DNA of 64,000 nucleotides from contig CM054179.1 in NCBI GenBank assembly GCA_028829895.1, positions 71,920,391 to 71,984,390 on the forward strand, read 5' to 3'. The position numbers were made by a program, and so were the translations under genes. The DNA is from Sinotaia quadrata (taxonomy: Eukaryota; Mollusca; Gastropoda; Architaenioglossa; Viviparidae). This document shows positions 24,365 to 37,868 of the stretch, piece after piece (the first letter of the stretch is position 1; the number at the start of each line of letters is the position of its first letter). The notes under the pieces are model-generated. The model did not search any database, had not been told where the DNA came from, and worked only from the letters and a program-made list of their open reading frames with translations.

Positions 24365-24780
24365 TTAGTGTGATGATAGAGCCATTATAAAATAAGTACT
24401 ATGTCTTAATTGCTTCCTTGATTTACAGCGAGAACATAGCCATAATGCAATAAGAACTAAGACTTAATTACTTTAGTGATTTAGAGTGAACATAGAGCCA
24501 TTATAAAATAAGATCTATGACTTAATTACTTCAGTGATTTAGAGTGAACATAGAGCCATTATAAAATAAGATCTATGACTTAATTACTTCAGTGATTTAG
24601 AGTGAACATAGAGCCATTATAAAATAAGATCTATGACTTAATTACTTCTGTGATTTAAAGTGAACATAGAGCCATTATAAAATAAGATCTATGACTTAAT
24701 TACTTCAGTGATTTAAATTGAACATAGAGCCATTATAAAATAAGATCTATGGTAGGATTGCTTGGTGATTTAGAGTGAAG
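24365..24780. repeat. 58-bp minisatellite, unit B (about 7 copies)
   Basis: Near-identical copies with core GATTTAGAGTGAACATAGAG and AGATCTATGACTTAATTACT. The outermost copies are more diverged than the inner ones. Confidence 0.92.
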
Positions 24781-25279
24781 AAGTATTATTTAGTCGAATT
24801 ACATTACGTGGATTAGGTGTGTGTATATTGTTTGCATAATTCATTGCATAGAGTTATACCTTCAAGGCGTAGCATTGATGAGCTACTCTAATGATACATA
24901 GATGGATTAGTCTATAGATATTTTACTGTAAAATAAAAAGCAATACTCAGTAACACCAAGAGTGTATATGTTGGAGTGCAAGTATACTGTACATTCAATG
25001 AAGAGCTTGCTTCGCTTCTTATTAAAAAAATTTAACCACACAAAAATCAATTGGATGAGTGTTGGAGTTACTTTTACAATAGATATATTAAACTGTAAAC
25101 TTTTGAAATGGAGCATTAATTTTACAACAAAAATAAATAATATTGTTGGATGTTTTAGAGCGACTTTTACAAAAGAAACATTATTTATTAAACTTTTTTA
25201 ATGATTTATAGTGACTTATACATAAGAAACAATATTCTTTATTTTCTAGGATAATTTAGACCTCCTATTGCTAAGCGAA

Positions 25280-25690
25280 ATATTATTTATTAAACTGTTG
25301 GACGATTTAGAAGAAGCATTATTTATATTTCTGTTGGACAATTTAAAATTACGTCTGCATAAGAAATGTTAGTCATTTAACTGTTGGACGAAATAGTGTT
25401 TCTTCTACATAAGTAATATTATTCATTTAACTGTTGGACGAATTAGTGTTACTTCTACATAAGGAACATTATTCATTAAACTGTTGGACGAATTAGTGTT
25501 ACTACTACATAAGTAATATTATTCATTAAACTGTTGGACGAATTAGTGTTACTACTACATAAGTAATATTATTCATTAAACTGTTGGACGAATTAGTGTT
25601 ACTTCTACATAAGTAATATTATTCATTAAACTGTTGGACGAATTAGTGTTACTTCTACATAAGGAACATTATTCATCCATCTTGGATGAC
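25280..25690. repeat. 50-bp minisatellite, unit B
   Basis: About six close copies (core ACTGTTGGACGAATTAGTGT) plus flanking diverged ones, with ACTACTACATAAGTAATATT and ACTTCTACATAAGGAACATT sub-types. Confidence 0.92.
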
Positions 25691-27209
25691 GTAGAGAATA
25701 AAGGTCTGCAGAGAAGATTAATTAATTTATTTCCATACGCATGAAACAAATAAAAAAATGTTATTTTGTTCATAAGTTGTATTTGATTAATGTTCAAGCA
25801 TGGAACATGTAAGAATAGCTACCTTTAATTAGATACTTCAATAATTTAAGTCAAGTTCAGATGAACATGTAAAAATAACTACATTTAATTAGATACTTCA
25901 ATATTTTAAGTCAAGTCCGGATGTACATGTAAAGATATCTACATTTAATTAGATACTTCATAGAAACCCTAATAGTAGAAATTCAGAAGTAGACCTAGTT
26001 AGCACCTAGAAACCCTCACAATAGAAAGTGAGAGGTAGATATAGCTTCCAGAAGGTAAGGGCAGTGTTAGATCAACGGAGGATCTCAAGTGAATAGAATT
26101 TTATCGATGCAAACATCTGACTCATTGGATGAAAGAAAGAAAGCTGATAGTTACCGATAAAGGGAAAAGAAAGTGTATGACATGCGTGTCAAGTGATAGG
26201 TGTTGAAATTGTGATTCAAAAATTAAAAAATTTAAACTTTACTTTTTACGGTGACTGGTGAGTCTCGATAGAACAAGTCAATTTCAAAGTGAAAATAAAA
26301 ATTCATTGTGCTTACTGTCGGGATTCTCAATCGTCAAACATACAGTGTTTCACCTTTTGTAGAAAAGTACATCAATTTGTTGTTAAAATGTGCAAGAATA
26401 TAAATTTAAGATATAATAATGTTTTATCCTAACTAACACTTCATTTTCAGGTTTTCCTGCGGACATTTTCACTATTATATATTTTTACATATTACTTAAT
26501 ACTGCAATAATTGTTTTGCGGGATTTTGTTTTCGGGTTTCAAGCTTGTTCCCGTTTGTTCCGAGTTTTGTTTTGATTTGAAGACTTTGGTAGACTCAAAC
26601 TGCCACGTCATTTCTGCTATTTAGTGTAGATGGCGGTAAAAGCAAACAACGTTGCGTCATCAGAAGCATTTGCGACAAAACGGTCTTGATGCAATATTAG
26701 TTACCCCTGTTAATTTGCGTTGTGTGATCCCTTAAAACTATAATTCTAGAGAAAACATTATATTAATAAATCTTCTGTGTGTAAAACAAGAACTGTGTAG
26801 TAGGAGAGAGGAGAGTCATTGCTTATGTACTATTGTGAAACTGATTAAGTGAAATGATGTAATAGGGAGTAGACTAATTTTGTATGTTATATATTGTTAT
26901 TTGTTTACTACACTATCAATATACGCTGTTGTATTTTCAGGGATGAGCTTTTCTGCCTAGGGTTCTCGACGATTTACCGGCCGATTCTTTGCCCACCATC
27001 GTTGCCTGTTAGTTTAAGGTCCCTAAGTCAGCATTTACTTCTACATAAGAAACATTGTTCATTTTACTGTTAGATAACTTAGAGTTCCTTCTGAATAAGA
27101 AACCATTAAATAAATGACGTTAATCTCATGGAATTGGTAGTTCTTTAATGCCAAAAGCCCCTTAAAGGTACTTTATAAATGACATAAATCTCATGGAACT
27201 GGTATTTAA

Positions 27210-27360
27210 TTAATGACCCCAAAACGCCCTTAAAGTTGTGAGTAGTTTTACGCACATTATTCTGACGCAACTAACTTTAAATCGGCGACCAGCCACATGA
27301 CAATTGATTGTAAAACCTCTACTCTTTGACTTAGATCTGGTTCTTGAAAGTAAGTTATTT
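27210..27360 (-). CDS. Candidate terminal exon, unit B (lectin-like?)
   Basis: Counterpart of 9983-10133 with the same length, phase and stop. It differs by a W-to-C change in the IMCVKLL stretch. Same weak acceptor and same tentative galactose-binding-like resemblance. Confidence 0.33.
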
Positions 27361-27659
27361 CTAGCATCTTGCGTACATATTTTAAATCCAAGATACACAA
27401 ATAAAATTATAAAACATCATAGAGAAACAAAACAGTATTCCACAAGTTTTCAATACACGTATTCATGAATCTTCCATCATAAATTCACTATCATGGACTA
27501 TTGACAATTGTAATCTTGCAAATTGTGTATAATTGCTTTAACAAATGGTAAAATTAAACGGCCATGTAAATACTAATAAAAGTGAATAATAATTAAGATA
27601 GAACTAGAAGTAGTCGTAATAACTTTAATTCTAGCTGTAAAGTTAGCAAGATGTCTTAC

Positions 27660-27746
27660 CTAACTGGCAAGAGATGATGTCTAATATTTTCAGTTCCTCG
27701 TAGACGCCTGTTTGACATCCAAATGTGTTCGTTACTCGTCAGAAAT
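27660..27746 (-). CDS. Candidate 87-nt exon, unit B
   Basis: Counterpart of 10436-10522. The acceptor is improved to AAATTCAG. Peptide change SYWRMPG to SNRRLRG; the frame and both phase-2 boundaries are intact. Confidence 0.4.
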
Positions 27747-29036
27747 CTGAATTTTGTGACGTGATTGTTTCTAAGCGACATAATCGAGAGAGATTAAAAT
27801 TGGAAACTATGTACGCACTTCTTACTTTAAACTAAAAGTTGACTTTTTATTGTTTTTTTCCTTGAAATTAAAAAAACACAAACAAACAAAGGAAAATAAA
27901 TTAAAATTTTAACAAACTTGCAGATAATATTTGTCTTGCTCAAACTGAGACTTCTCATTGTTTCAAAGTATTTGTTGACGCATGCGCAAATAATGACCTG
28001 GAAGCAATCTAGCTTTTTCCATCCTCACACTTCAAACATTTTTTGAAAGGAGATGCGAGAACATGTTAAAGAAAATAAATGGCTAATTTATTTGTCAATC
28101 TCTCAAATTTTCGGAAATCTATTATATAAATAGTGCAACATAACTTTCAGTAACAATAATTTATTTTAGTGAATATTTATGAGTGGTTCATATTCTAAGG
28201 AATCTAATATTTAATAGTCATTTTATCGACAGTAACACCGAGGAGGCGGGGCGGTGGCGGTGGAGTCTGATAAATGGTCATTAATATATTACATAGTCTA
28301 CATTGATCAGGTTTAAATGTGAAATGTCATGATGAAATAGATGTCTATTAGAATTGGCAACTTTATTTTCTTTTTAATTTTTATATAATTTCTAAGTAAA
28401 TGAATCCCTGCCAAAATATAAATTTGCCAAATAGACTCTCTGCCAAAATATACTCTCACTAAATATTCCCTATCAATATATATTCTTGCTAAAAATACTC
28501 CCTCCCAAACTTCATTTAATTAACATCTCACTGAAAGTACCTATTTAATCAAAGAGAAGAAAAGTACATAGCCTCTCTTGAAGTCTCATAGTTATTATTA
28601 TTACTTTATTTAAAATAATAAAATATACCTTTTCGTAAACTTCAAACTGTAGACTCTACACAGCTCAAGACAATGAACGCTGTAGGATTGATTGAACGTA
28701 CACATTTATTTTTTCTTTCTCTCTGGGCGTGGTTTCTCAAAAATGTATTGGCAGAAGAGATATGTGCGATAGGTACTGCCAGAACAAACAGAAAATAATT
28801 CCCTAATGTTTTAAAAAATGTAAAAGAGTTTGAAATAAATCACACAGAGGAGATATGTGATGGCACAGAGAGGAAGATCTAACTTTCCAGAGGAAAGACA
28901 ACAAGTCGGTTAATGTTATGTCAACCATTCTTGATGCCAATAATGCATTTACATCTCCAAGAAAAACAAATTATACCGAACATTCACTTTAGTAGGTCAC
29001 TAGAACATGTTTCCTTTTTTTAACTAGTTTGCTGTT

Positions 29037-29185
29037 ACCACCACCACCACCACCACCACCACCACCACCACCACCACCCAAAAGAAAAAATAAGTGAAGC
29101 TCACGGACACAAATATTTATTCACGTAGATAGCTGGAAGTGTGAATGAATGAATGGATGGATGGATGGATGGATGGATGGATGGT
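29037..29185. repeat. (CCA)n and (GGAT)n microsatellites, unit B
   Basis: Same pair as in unit A at 11797-11940, slightly longer in both repeats. Confidence 0.95.
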
Positions 29186-29599
29186 TAGATGTGTGAGAAA
29201 GTGAATAGCCAATCAGTTTCTCGTGCAAAGAGACACAAATCGACAGGTATTCAGGCAGTTAGACAGACAGAATAATAGACAGATAGACAAAAAGACCACA
29301 AAGACACAAAAGCAAGTAGCGGATGAATGAAAAAACAAATGTTGGATTAGGTGAGCGTTACTGAGCTGTACGTTTATGTCTGTGTTTCGTGTAACATTTC
29401 TCATATTTACTCCAATCAAATATTCATTATGTTCCTCTCCATGCGACGTTTACTCACATTGGAGTGACCAAATATTTAATACATTACAATCCACACTAGT
29501 GCAAAACAAATCTTAAAATTCATGAAATTGTCGTTCATCGCGTTGTACAAAACAATACAAAATATTACATATAATATGTTGTGACCATAGTTGTTTTAT

Positions 29600-30045
29600 T
29601 TTGTGCCTTTCTCTGGACCTTTCAAGTTTCATAATCAGACTTGACTTTCCCTTTACCATCCATGCACGAACTATTATTATTATCCTCTTTCCACGACTAC
29701 TGTTTGACTGTCGGCTGTGATCCATGGTCTCGGAATCTTTTCCAAGATTCTGGGAGATCCAAGGTTTTAAGGATATGGGCACTTCCGAGGAGTGCTGCTT
29801 TGAGTAGTATAGTAGTCTGTGGTTTCCAGGGAGTTTATTCAGGTAGCCTTCCAATTCAGATGTTATGTTCCCCAAGGCACCTATCACTATAGGTATCACT
29901 TCTGCTTTTACATTCCACAGTCTCTGAATTTCTAATCTGAGGTCTTGATATTTTTCTATTGTTTTCTATTCTATTTCTCTTTCTTTTGTTTTTATGTTTC
30001 TATCACTTGGAACAGCGACATCAATAATTTGTCTCAAATTGACGA
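29600..30045 (-). mobile_element. LINE C-terminal fragment, unit B (degenerate)
   Basis: Near-identical copy of the fragment at 12355-12800, with the same PIVIGALG block and frameshift. The shared defects show that it was inherited by duplication, not inserted twice. Confidence 0.85.
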
Positions 30046-30417
30046 CATTTTAGGATTTGCAATATTTATTATTTTGCCAAAGAACGTGATAAAATGTCTT
30101 ATGTATCATTTTCTTTATAATTCGTCCTATTACAGCAAGGGACACTACTCGTGAAAGATGTCTGATTGGACCCTAAGAGTTATTAGATCGTGAGAATGTT
30201 ATTCGTAATTAAAGGAATATTTCAAGTCGATGCTATTTCTTTGTCACACGGAGGTTTACATTTTGACGGAATATTACTGAAGAGACTCAAAGAATACTAT
30301 GTCGACATTCTTTCCTGTTTGAGATTTGGTTTCGCTAGCAGTGTTTCAATTGCAAACTCTGATTAATTTTATCGTCTATTACACATTATCAAGAATGGGA
30401 TGGATAGAGGGACTTAC

Positions 30418-30536
30418 CTCTTACCTTCATTATATTTTGGGAAAACGATTAACTTGAATTTAGAGCGTGAGATATGAAGAGATTTGATTTTATTGCAGAG
30501 TTTGCAAAGTAGCAATGCAAAAGTGAGACATGTGTA
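30418..30536 (-). CDS. Candidate 119-nt exon, unit B
   Basis: Counterpart of 13172-13290, with identical splice sites. One replacement is visible (NESKR to NEGKR). Same uncertain identity. Confidence 0.4.
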
Positions 30537-30575
30537 CTGAAAGAGAAAGAATGAAACAGAGTTAGAATAAGCAGG

Positions 30576-30580
<5 letters not shown>

Positions 30581-30654
<74 letters not shown>
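30581..30654. repeat. (GA)n microsatellite, unit B
   Basis: About 37 GA dinucleotides, shorter than in unit A. Confidence 0.97.
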
Positions 30655-30657
<3 letters not shown>

Positions 30658-31384
30658 TGAAAAATTCGGAATGACAGAAAGAGATGAAGATGAAGCGACA
30701 AATAGAAGATGATGCAGAGAAAAGGGGGAGAAGACGTAAACGATAAGAGTGAATGAGTGAGAGATGAAACAAATATGTCAGAAAATGAAACTAGGCCTAA
30801 TTAATTTTCATTTTAATTGTAAAATAATTATTTTGGACAATTCATAGACAAGGTTGTTAGACCCAATAATGAGTTTATTTCATTTTATCAAAGTTTCTAT
30901 TAGAAATAAAATATGCAATTTTAAATTTAACAGCTCTTTGTAAATGAACACGAAAACAACGTTCGTCAGCATCTTTGTCCCCGCCATTTTGTCACCACTT
31001 ACAGATCTGTAAAAGTCAAATAAATATGAACGAAATAAATATATTAAATACGTGGATTAGGACAAAATATCTCAAATAAAAAAGCAATTGCTGTATATTA
31101 GATTCATTAATATAAACTTATGTTCCTAGTGTTTGTTTTCTTAATGTTTTTAAAGTGACAGTATGAAAAATTGTAGCGTTAATGAATTTCCACTATGCTT
31201 TCATTTCAGTGTGGACATGAAATGGTACCGAATCCAAATAGAATGAAAGTAATTTTCTTAAATATAAAAATATAAAATACCATTTTAAAATAAGAATATA
31301 CCGTTAAGAAAGAGATGAAACGAACTTAATTAAAATGTGAATGGAAAATAAGACTGATGGGCTCTGTGAAATCATGTACATGGT

Positions 31385-31815
31385 CATATTTGATTAGTTT
31401 AATCAATATTTTCAAATCTGAGTGATCTAAGTCTTCACTGTGAACTCTGATATATAGTGTGAACAATATAGACTACATTGTCAAATCTCATTACTCTAGT
31501 TTTCATTGTGAACTCTGGCGGAGTCTACATTATCAAATCTGATTGGTCTAGTCTACAATGTCAAATTTGACTGTTGTAGTCTTAGGTTTGAACTATGATC
31601 TAGTCTACATTGTTAAATCTAATTGGTCTAGTCTTCATAGTGTACTCTGGCATTGTCTACAATGTCAAATCTGACTGCTCTACTCTTCATTTTGAACTCT
31701 GGTGTAGACTATACTGTCAAGTCTAATTGGTCTAGTCAACATTGTGAACTAGTATATTTTACATTGTCAAATCAGATTGGTCTAGTCTACATTTTGATCA
31801 CATTTTGTAATTAGA
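31385..31815. repeat. Degenerate TCTAGTCTACATTGTCAAAT repeats, unit B
   Basis: Essentially the same array, copy for copy, as 14175-14600 of unit A. Confidence 0.8.
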
Positions 31816-31824
31816 ATTAGTTTA

Positions 31825-33895
31825 TGTCACGGCCGCCATTGTTGTTGTTGTCTGACTGTCACTGACCTCACTCTCTCCTTCTCGGTCAAAGGGGGGGAGG
31901 GTCAGGTCAGATACCGTGATTTGCCAGGATCACATCGAACGGTCAGATATTGATGACCATTCTCACACTCAGACACCACAAATAATATTGTGGGGAATAG
32001 GATAACTTTACTCCGAGTGTGGGGTAAAATGTGAAAAGCTGGCGTGTGTGTGTGTGTGAGCAGGCGTGTGAATGTCGTGTGAGGGACGCACAGAACGAAC
32101 AGACAAACAACCGCACCAACATACACTTTCAAAACCAAGAAAGGAAGCCCAACTCTTGAAAAAGAGTTTACAAAGAATTTAATTTAAAAAGAAAAACGGG
32201 CTTAACTTTCACACGGTGTTAGTCATTCACTCTGACACGTCTACACCTGACATTCATGGGATGGGGAAAATGAGCGATGAAAAGATGAAAGAAATATGAT
32301 GATGAATAAACTAAACAATAAAATAAAATAAAACTATAAACAGTGAGGATCGTTTCTACCACTGCCAAAATAGAGTGGCACAATACTTTGGGCATAGCCC
32401 GATACAAAACACACTAGCGTTAATGACCGCTAAAATTATCTCACGTTAAAAATAAATGTTCTTATTAATAGCAACGTCAATAAATGTTTGTAAAGAAAAA
32501 TTGTTCAGTAATGATAATGTTTACATTCTAACTATCCTACCTAGTAATGCACCTCTAAGAAAAGTTTTCCTACTTACTAGTTTTTGTAAAATACTGGCCT
32601 GTCGATGCACTGGAGAACACACAAAGTTACAGTCACTGACATCTACGAACAAATATACTTGAACGACGGAAACACGGCGATTTTTGCAAAGACACTCGGT
32701 TCTTGGCAGTAGAACCCGGGCGGCTCTCCTCGACGACAGTACAAATCTTCAGTTCACGGACACCTGTCTTCTGCGACGGTTCCAAAACGTAGCTCATGGA
32801 GGCCTGTCCTCAGCGACAGTTCCAAGATGTAGCTCATGGAGGCCTGTCTTCAGCGACAGTTCCAAGATGTAGCTCACAGAGGCCTGTCTTCAGCGACAGT
32901 TCCAAGATGTAGCTCACGGAGGCCTGTCCTCAGCGACAGTTCCAAATCGTAGCTCATGGAGGCCTGATAGCGACAGTTCCAAGATGTAGCTCATGGAGGC
33001 CTGTCAGCGACAGTTCCAAGATGTAGCTCACGGAGGCCTGTCATCAGTGACAGTTCCGAAATTTGAGTGGCATCGAATATTCTTGTCCTGACTCAGTTTC
33101 GGCCCCTCAGTACTTCGCTGATGGTCGACAACTGCCCAGGTTTTGGACCCACGTAGAATAATAACAGACACTGCTTTACAGGTTTCCTGGCGAATTGAGT
33201 GCGACAAAACACACGTCTAATCCAATACTCTACATGGTGAATATTCACTTCTTTCCTCCCCGATTATGACGGAGAGGGAAAGAATGTCCAGACTCGGTAT
33301 AGGCACCAGTCAGGGCTACTACACCTTTCTGAAGTCCAGACTGACGCACACTCGTTTGAAGTAGTTCTTCTCTATTTTTTTATACATACACAGTTTTCAC
33401 AAGCAAGACTCCGTGTGTATTCCTAAGCTACAGACGCTAAGAAAGGTGTATTACGCTAAAGAGTTGCAAAACTCTAAAATATAGTCCCTAATAAAATTTG
33501 TAATAAAAATACTAATAAAAACTAAGAAGATTTTCCCTAATAAAATTTATAAATACAATTATCAAAACAAGTTTGTAATAGAAATACTAGTAAGAACTAA
33601 CTACATTTTCCTCATATTATAAACGTAATTATTAAACATCTAACACTAATAATTTATCAAATATATTTTTTATAAAATGTTAAAGCATGGACTTAGCAAA
33701 GCTTGCTGACCAAGTAGATAAGTAAGCGTCCTGACATTAATTGGAAAGCAAACTGCTTTCAGCACCCCTAATTTAACCTTTCACCCTACCCGCAGATGAA
33801 CCTGAAACGTCCCCGTTGGGTCGCGTATGGGGGCAAGAGGGAGAAAAATAAATTTTCTGATTACCCCCTCACACCCCCTCTGTCTTTCCGTGACA
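31825..33895. mobile_element. LTR-like element, unit B (2071 bp)
   Basis: Same termini (TGTCACGG...CCGTGACA) and same GTTTA duplication (31820-31824 and 33896-33900) as the unit A copy, so it was copied with the unit. It differs mainly in the internal 40-bp minisatellite and a small deletion near 32685. Confidence 0.75.
32770..33060. repeat. 40-bp minisatellite inside the LTR-like element, unit B
   Basis: Same 40-bp family as unit A, with more CTTCAGCGACAG-type copies. The array changed after the unit duplication. Confidence 0.9.
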
Positions 33896-34250
33896 GTTTA
33901 AATCATGGAATCTGTTTAATCGTGCAAAATGCCATATTTAATAGATTTTCTTCTCGATTCCAGTCACGTATTTGTTAAAATTGATTATTACATAAAAAAA
34001 AAAGGTAAATATTTCACACTACACAATTTCTCAATATTGAGTTTGATTCTAAGCCTACTAAACTCAAGTTTTATTAATACAGTCAAGATGGTCGTATTCT
34101 TTACTTAAAGTTAAAGTTAATATTTTATTAATAGTAAATATATATTGAAACCGATGCATTGAACAAAATATTACAAATATATATTAGTATATATAATACC
34201 ATTACAATTACTACTGTTAATACAATTATTGTTTCTCCTATTACCCATTT

Positions 34251-34565
34251 TTGCTAAAACTACTACTTCTACTATTAAATACTACTTATTCTACTAAAAC
34301 GATGACTAATAATAGACTAACTACTCTTACTACTACTAGTACTATTACTACTACTATTATTACTACTATTACTATTTTTACTATAACTACTACTACTTCT
34401 ACTAAAACATCGACTAATAATAGACTAACTACTTCTACCAAAACTACTACTACTTCTACTAAAACATCGACTAATAATAGAATAACTACTTCTACCAAAA
34501 CTACTACTACTACTACTAAAACGACGACTAATTATACAATAACTATTTCTACTCGAACTATTTCT
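34251..34565. repeat. ACT-rich tract, unit B
   Basis: Nearly identical to 17050-17365. Confidence 0.85.
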
Positions 34566-35006
34566 ATTTGTTGCAGAGTTCTCTGGAGTGACTTTGTAAT
34601 AATGAATTATATCAAATATTTTTAATTAGTTGTGATACAAAACATCTACAAGTACCGATGCAGAATATGGGTCACTGGTTACATATGTATATATGCAACT
34701 GTTACTCCGATATACTAGTACGCCAACAAGTTGACTCACGGCCCCCACTCAGTTATAAGCTGAGAATCGATTTTATGAAATGGGTGTACAACAATTATGA
34801 AAATAGACGAACAGAGAACAAGATGTTATCATTAGATTATAACTTCAAACTACGATAACAAACGATAGAAATTACTTTTCACTAACAGATACGCGAGTAA
34901 AGAGTTAATAACAAGAATTTTAATAAAAGAAAACTTAACAATATTTAGAAAAATAAGTAATATATTTTATGTCCTAGTTTTCATCATAATGCCACACAGA
35001 TCAAGT

Positions 35007-35249
35007 TCAAGCCACACTGTAGTCACGTTCTGATGACAACTTATCTGGATGTGCTGGAATGACGTACATCATGCTGGTAGACTTGCAATAGGACATGACA
35101 TCATTTGAGGAACAGATTCCAAATTCCACATTTAAATCAAAGTTAGAGATCAAGATGAAACAAACAAAAAAAAAAGCCCTGAAGCAATTGCAGAGTCTAA
35201 GTGTCCAGTCAATTGCTCCATTAATAAGTACTAAATTTGGCAAAGGCCT
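35007..35249 (-). CDS. PLPN/ING exon, unit B, open
   Basis: The 243-nt exon follows a strong ATTTTTTTCAG acceptor and is open to a TGA stop: 80 residues starting RPLPNLVLINGAIDW, with a hydrophobic FFFVCFILI stretch in the middle and FGICSSNDVMSYCKSTS before the C-terminal LSSERDYSVA. The opening PLPN..L.NG resembles the start of a CCP domain (compare CPPLPYFNNG in the sushi exon), but the rest of a CCP (GY.L.G, W, final C) is missing. It begins in phase 0, which does not match the phase-1 donor of the 128-nt exon upstream. It may be a terminal exon of the same gene or the remnant of one. Confidence 0.45.
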   Translation of the reverse strand, partial: RPLPNLVLINGAIDWTLRLCNCFRAFFFVCFILISNFDLNVEFGICSSNDVMSYCKSTSMMYVIPAHPDKLSSERDYSVA

Positions 35250-35886
35250 CTGAAAAAAATAAAAGTTTAACATATTCAAAACAAAAGATAGCATTATAAT
35301 AAAACCTAATCATTCAGACAATACAGACATTCTTTTATCTTAGCCCCAGCAAAGGTTTACTTCTCCATGTACAACCCCAAATAGGGAGGGACCCAGTCTC
35401 AAAAACTAAGAGAGACAATTGGAAAAAGAGTAAAGGGAAAAATTCTCTATCACTTTTATCTCCCCTTGAAATCACACCTGTCTCTGCTAGACACTCCTTT
35501 GATACAGCGAATTACCTAGATCTAATACTATTATGACTTTGTTAACAACTTCTGTCCACATCTGCCGGCCCGGAAACAATTCTTCCCATTGCATACCCCA
35601 ACACACACACACACACACACCTGCATTAAACACTTGCCACGTTTACGCAAGTACCAAACTAGTGTCAGTAAATTTGCAACCATTCATGACTCATTCATTC
35701 AAGACGTCACTTTACTTCCATAACAAGCAATTTGCAATATCCACGTCATTTGAATTATAAATAGCATTTCAGTTAAAATTGCACATCATGAAAATTTATA
35801 TAAAATATAAGGGAATATTTCCCATCGTATGAAATTATTACTACTACTAAAACTAGTACTATTATGATGACTTCTCCTTTACTTAC

Positions 35887-36014
35887 CACATTTATAGTCG
35901 CTAAAAATTGTTGCGAAAAGAAATCGATATATCAGCACAGAAAAATTAGTTAATGCTATTTCCTCTTTTGTTATGCAGTTTACGTTCCAGCAGTCCACAA
36001 GTTTCTTCATTTCC
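35887..36014 (-). CDS. 128-nt cysteine-containing exon, unit B
   Basis: Same exon as 18678-18805, one base different (Y to F in the FLYAT stretch). Splice sites intact. Confidence 0.6.
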
Positions 36015-36326
36015 CTGAAACAAAACTCTGTACACTACATAACAATGATATTGCACTTTCTATATAATTTACAATCCACAATGTGTACTTTCATCGCAAA
36101 CAATGGCGGCTACAAATATAGAGTTAATTTCTTCACTTAATTGAACATATGACTCTACAGGTCACATTGCATTAGATCAAATGTAATAAAATAAGTTGTA
36201 GATTGTAATATGAATCACTAGTTAGACACGTCTTTTATCACCCTTCATACCGAGGCCTTGTTGACTTGATTTGGGTTGAATGTTATAAAACAGAGTAATT
36301 AGATTTTTAATAAAGTAAGAATATTA

Positions 36327-36430
36327 TTTCCTCATTGGTGACCTGATCTCTATACGAAATGCCAAGCAACCTTCGAAAGCATCTCATTTCAGTAGATTGT
36401 ATCCACATTTCGAGATCCGCTGTGATGGTC
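36327..36430 (-). mobile_element. LINE fragment remnant at B/C junction
   Basis: Only the upstream part of the LINE 3' fragment (TTTCCTCATTGGTGACC to AGATCCGCTG) remains; the 3' end and GATA tail are deleted. The unit junction therefore cuts inside the LINE remnant. Confidence 0.75.
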
Positions 36431-37607
36431 CATGTTGATCCTCACTGGCCAGGTATAATTGCAAATAAATTAAAGATTGTCTGTTATAAATATACACATT
36501 TATATAATGTTAAATAATTAGCCTATTGATATATAATTGGTTATCGAAAGCCCAATCTTGAACCTGACGCAGTCATGCGATGCTGGTGATTAATAAGTTA
36601 GCTGAACTAAATAGTTTTGGTGAATAAATTTTTATACATATATATCATTTTCATAAATATACTTACATAATAATAAGATACGAGGTTTCCACACTATTCA
36701 TTTTAAACAATTTCTTTCCATTAAAAATATTCTGTACAGAATCTCACTATACTTGACTGGAATATAGATAATCATATTTCATTTCCTTCTGAGAAACCAT
36801 TTGAAACCATTGATAACTTTAATTTTATGCTCTCTTTGCAGGGGACCTAAAACAATCTTTTTCTTCATTTGAACTGATATTATTAAATAATGACGTATTT
36901 AAGTATTGAATCTTTGGCATTGATACTTCCAAAATTCACGTGTAGAATGAGTGTAACTACCGTAAAGTTAATTTCTTCACTTAAAATATTTCTTGTGTAG
37001 AATGAGTTTAATTGCCTTAAAGTTTATTTCCTCACCTACAATATTCCTCTGGAAGCTTTACAGTGTTTTTAACGTTTTCATCGAATATCCGACTGCATTC
37101 CATACATTGAAGTTGGCTTAGATCTTCTCTTTTATAAGGTCCTGTTTGTTTAAGTCGTCTTTCACGAGGCCCTGAAAAAAATCATAGACGCACAAATACT
37201 TTTTGAAGCCTGTGTCGTGAGGCGTTTATTTTGCGATTTAAATTAATAAAATTATACGCTAATATCTAAATGTGTCACATCACATGTGTATCCATATATT
37301 TACTTTTTAGGTCAAGTGTTCTTTTGTGTCTAATAATTAACTTCTAAATAATTGGTTACCGACTGGCAAGAGTGAGTAAGCTCAAATCATTTTCTATTTA
37401 CTCATCTATTGTATAAAATGAAACAAAATATTATTCTAATTTTATCAAATCATCAAATCTCGAGTTACAAATTAGCTAACGCATGGAGAGCATCATTCCA
37501 TTCAACAGAACATGCACTACTCTATTCTATGGCATATGAATTCCCACACCCTGATCAGTCTACGGTTAAGTCATGCTAGGGCAATAACCTGGGAAGAAGG
37601 AACATCT

Positions 37608-37868
37608 TAATGGTTCATTCGGAGACAAATTTAGTGTAAGAAACAATTTAATGGTTCATTCAGCGACACACGTAAGTTTAAGAAACAATTTAATGGTTCA
37701 TTCAGCGACACACTTACGTTTAAGAAACAATTTAATGGTTCACACGGAGACAAACTTCAGTATAAGAAACAATTTAATGGTTCATACGGAGACAAACTTC
37801 AGTGTAAGAAACAATTTAATGGTTCATTCGGAGACAAACTTCAGTGTAAGAAAACAACAGTTACTTAC
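37608..37868. repeat. 42-bp minisatellite, unit C
   Basis: About six copies, close to the unit B array copy for copy. Confidence 0.9.
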
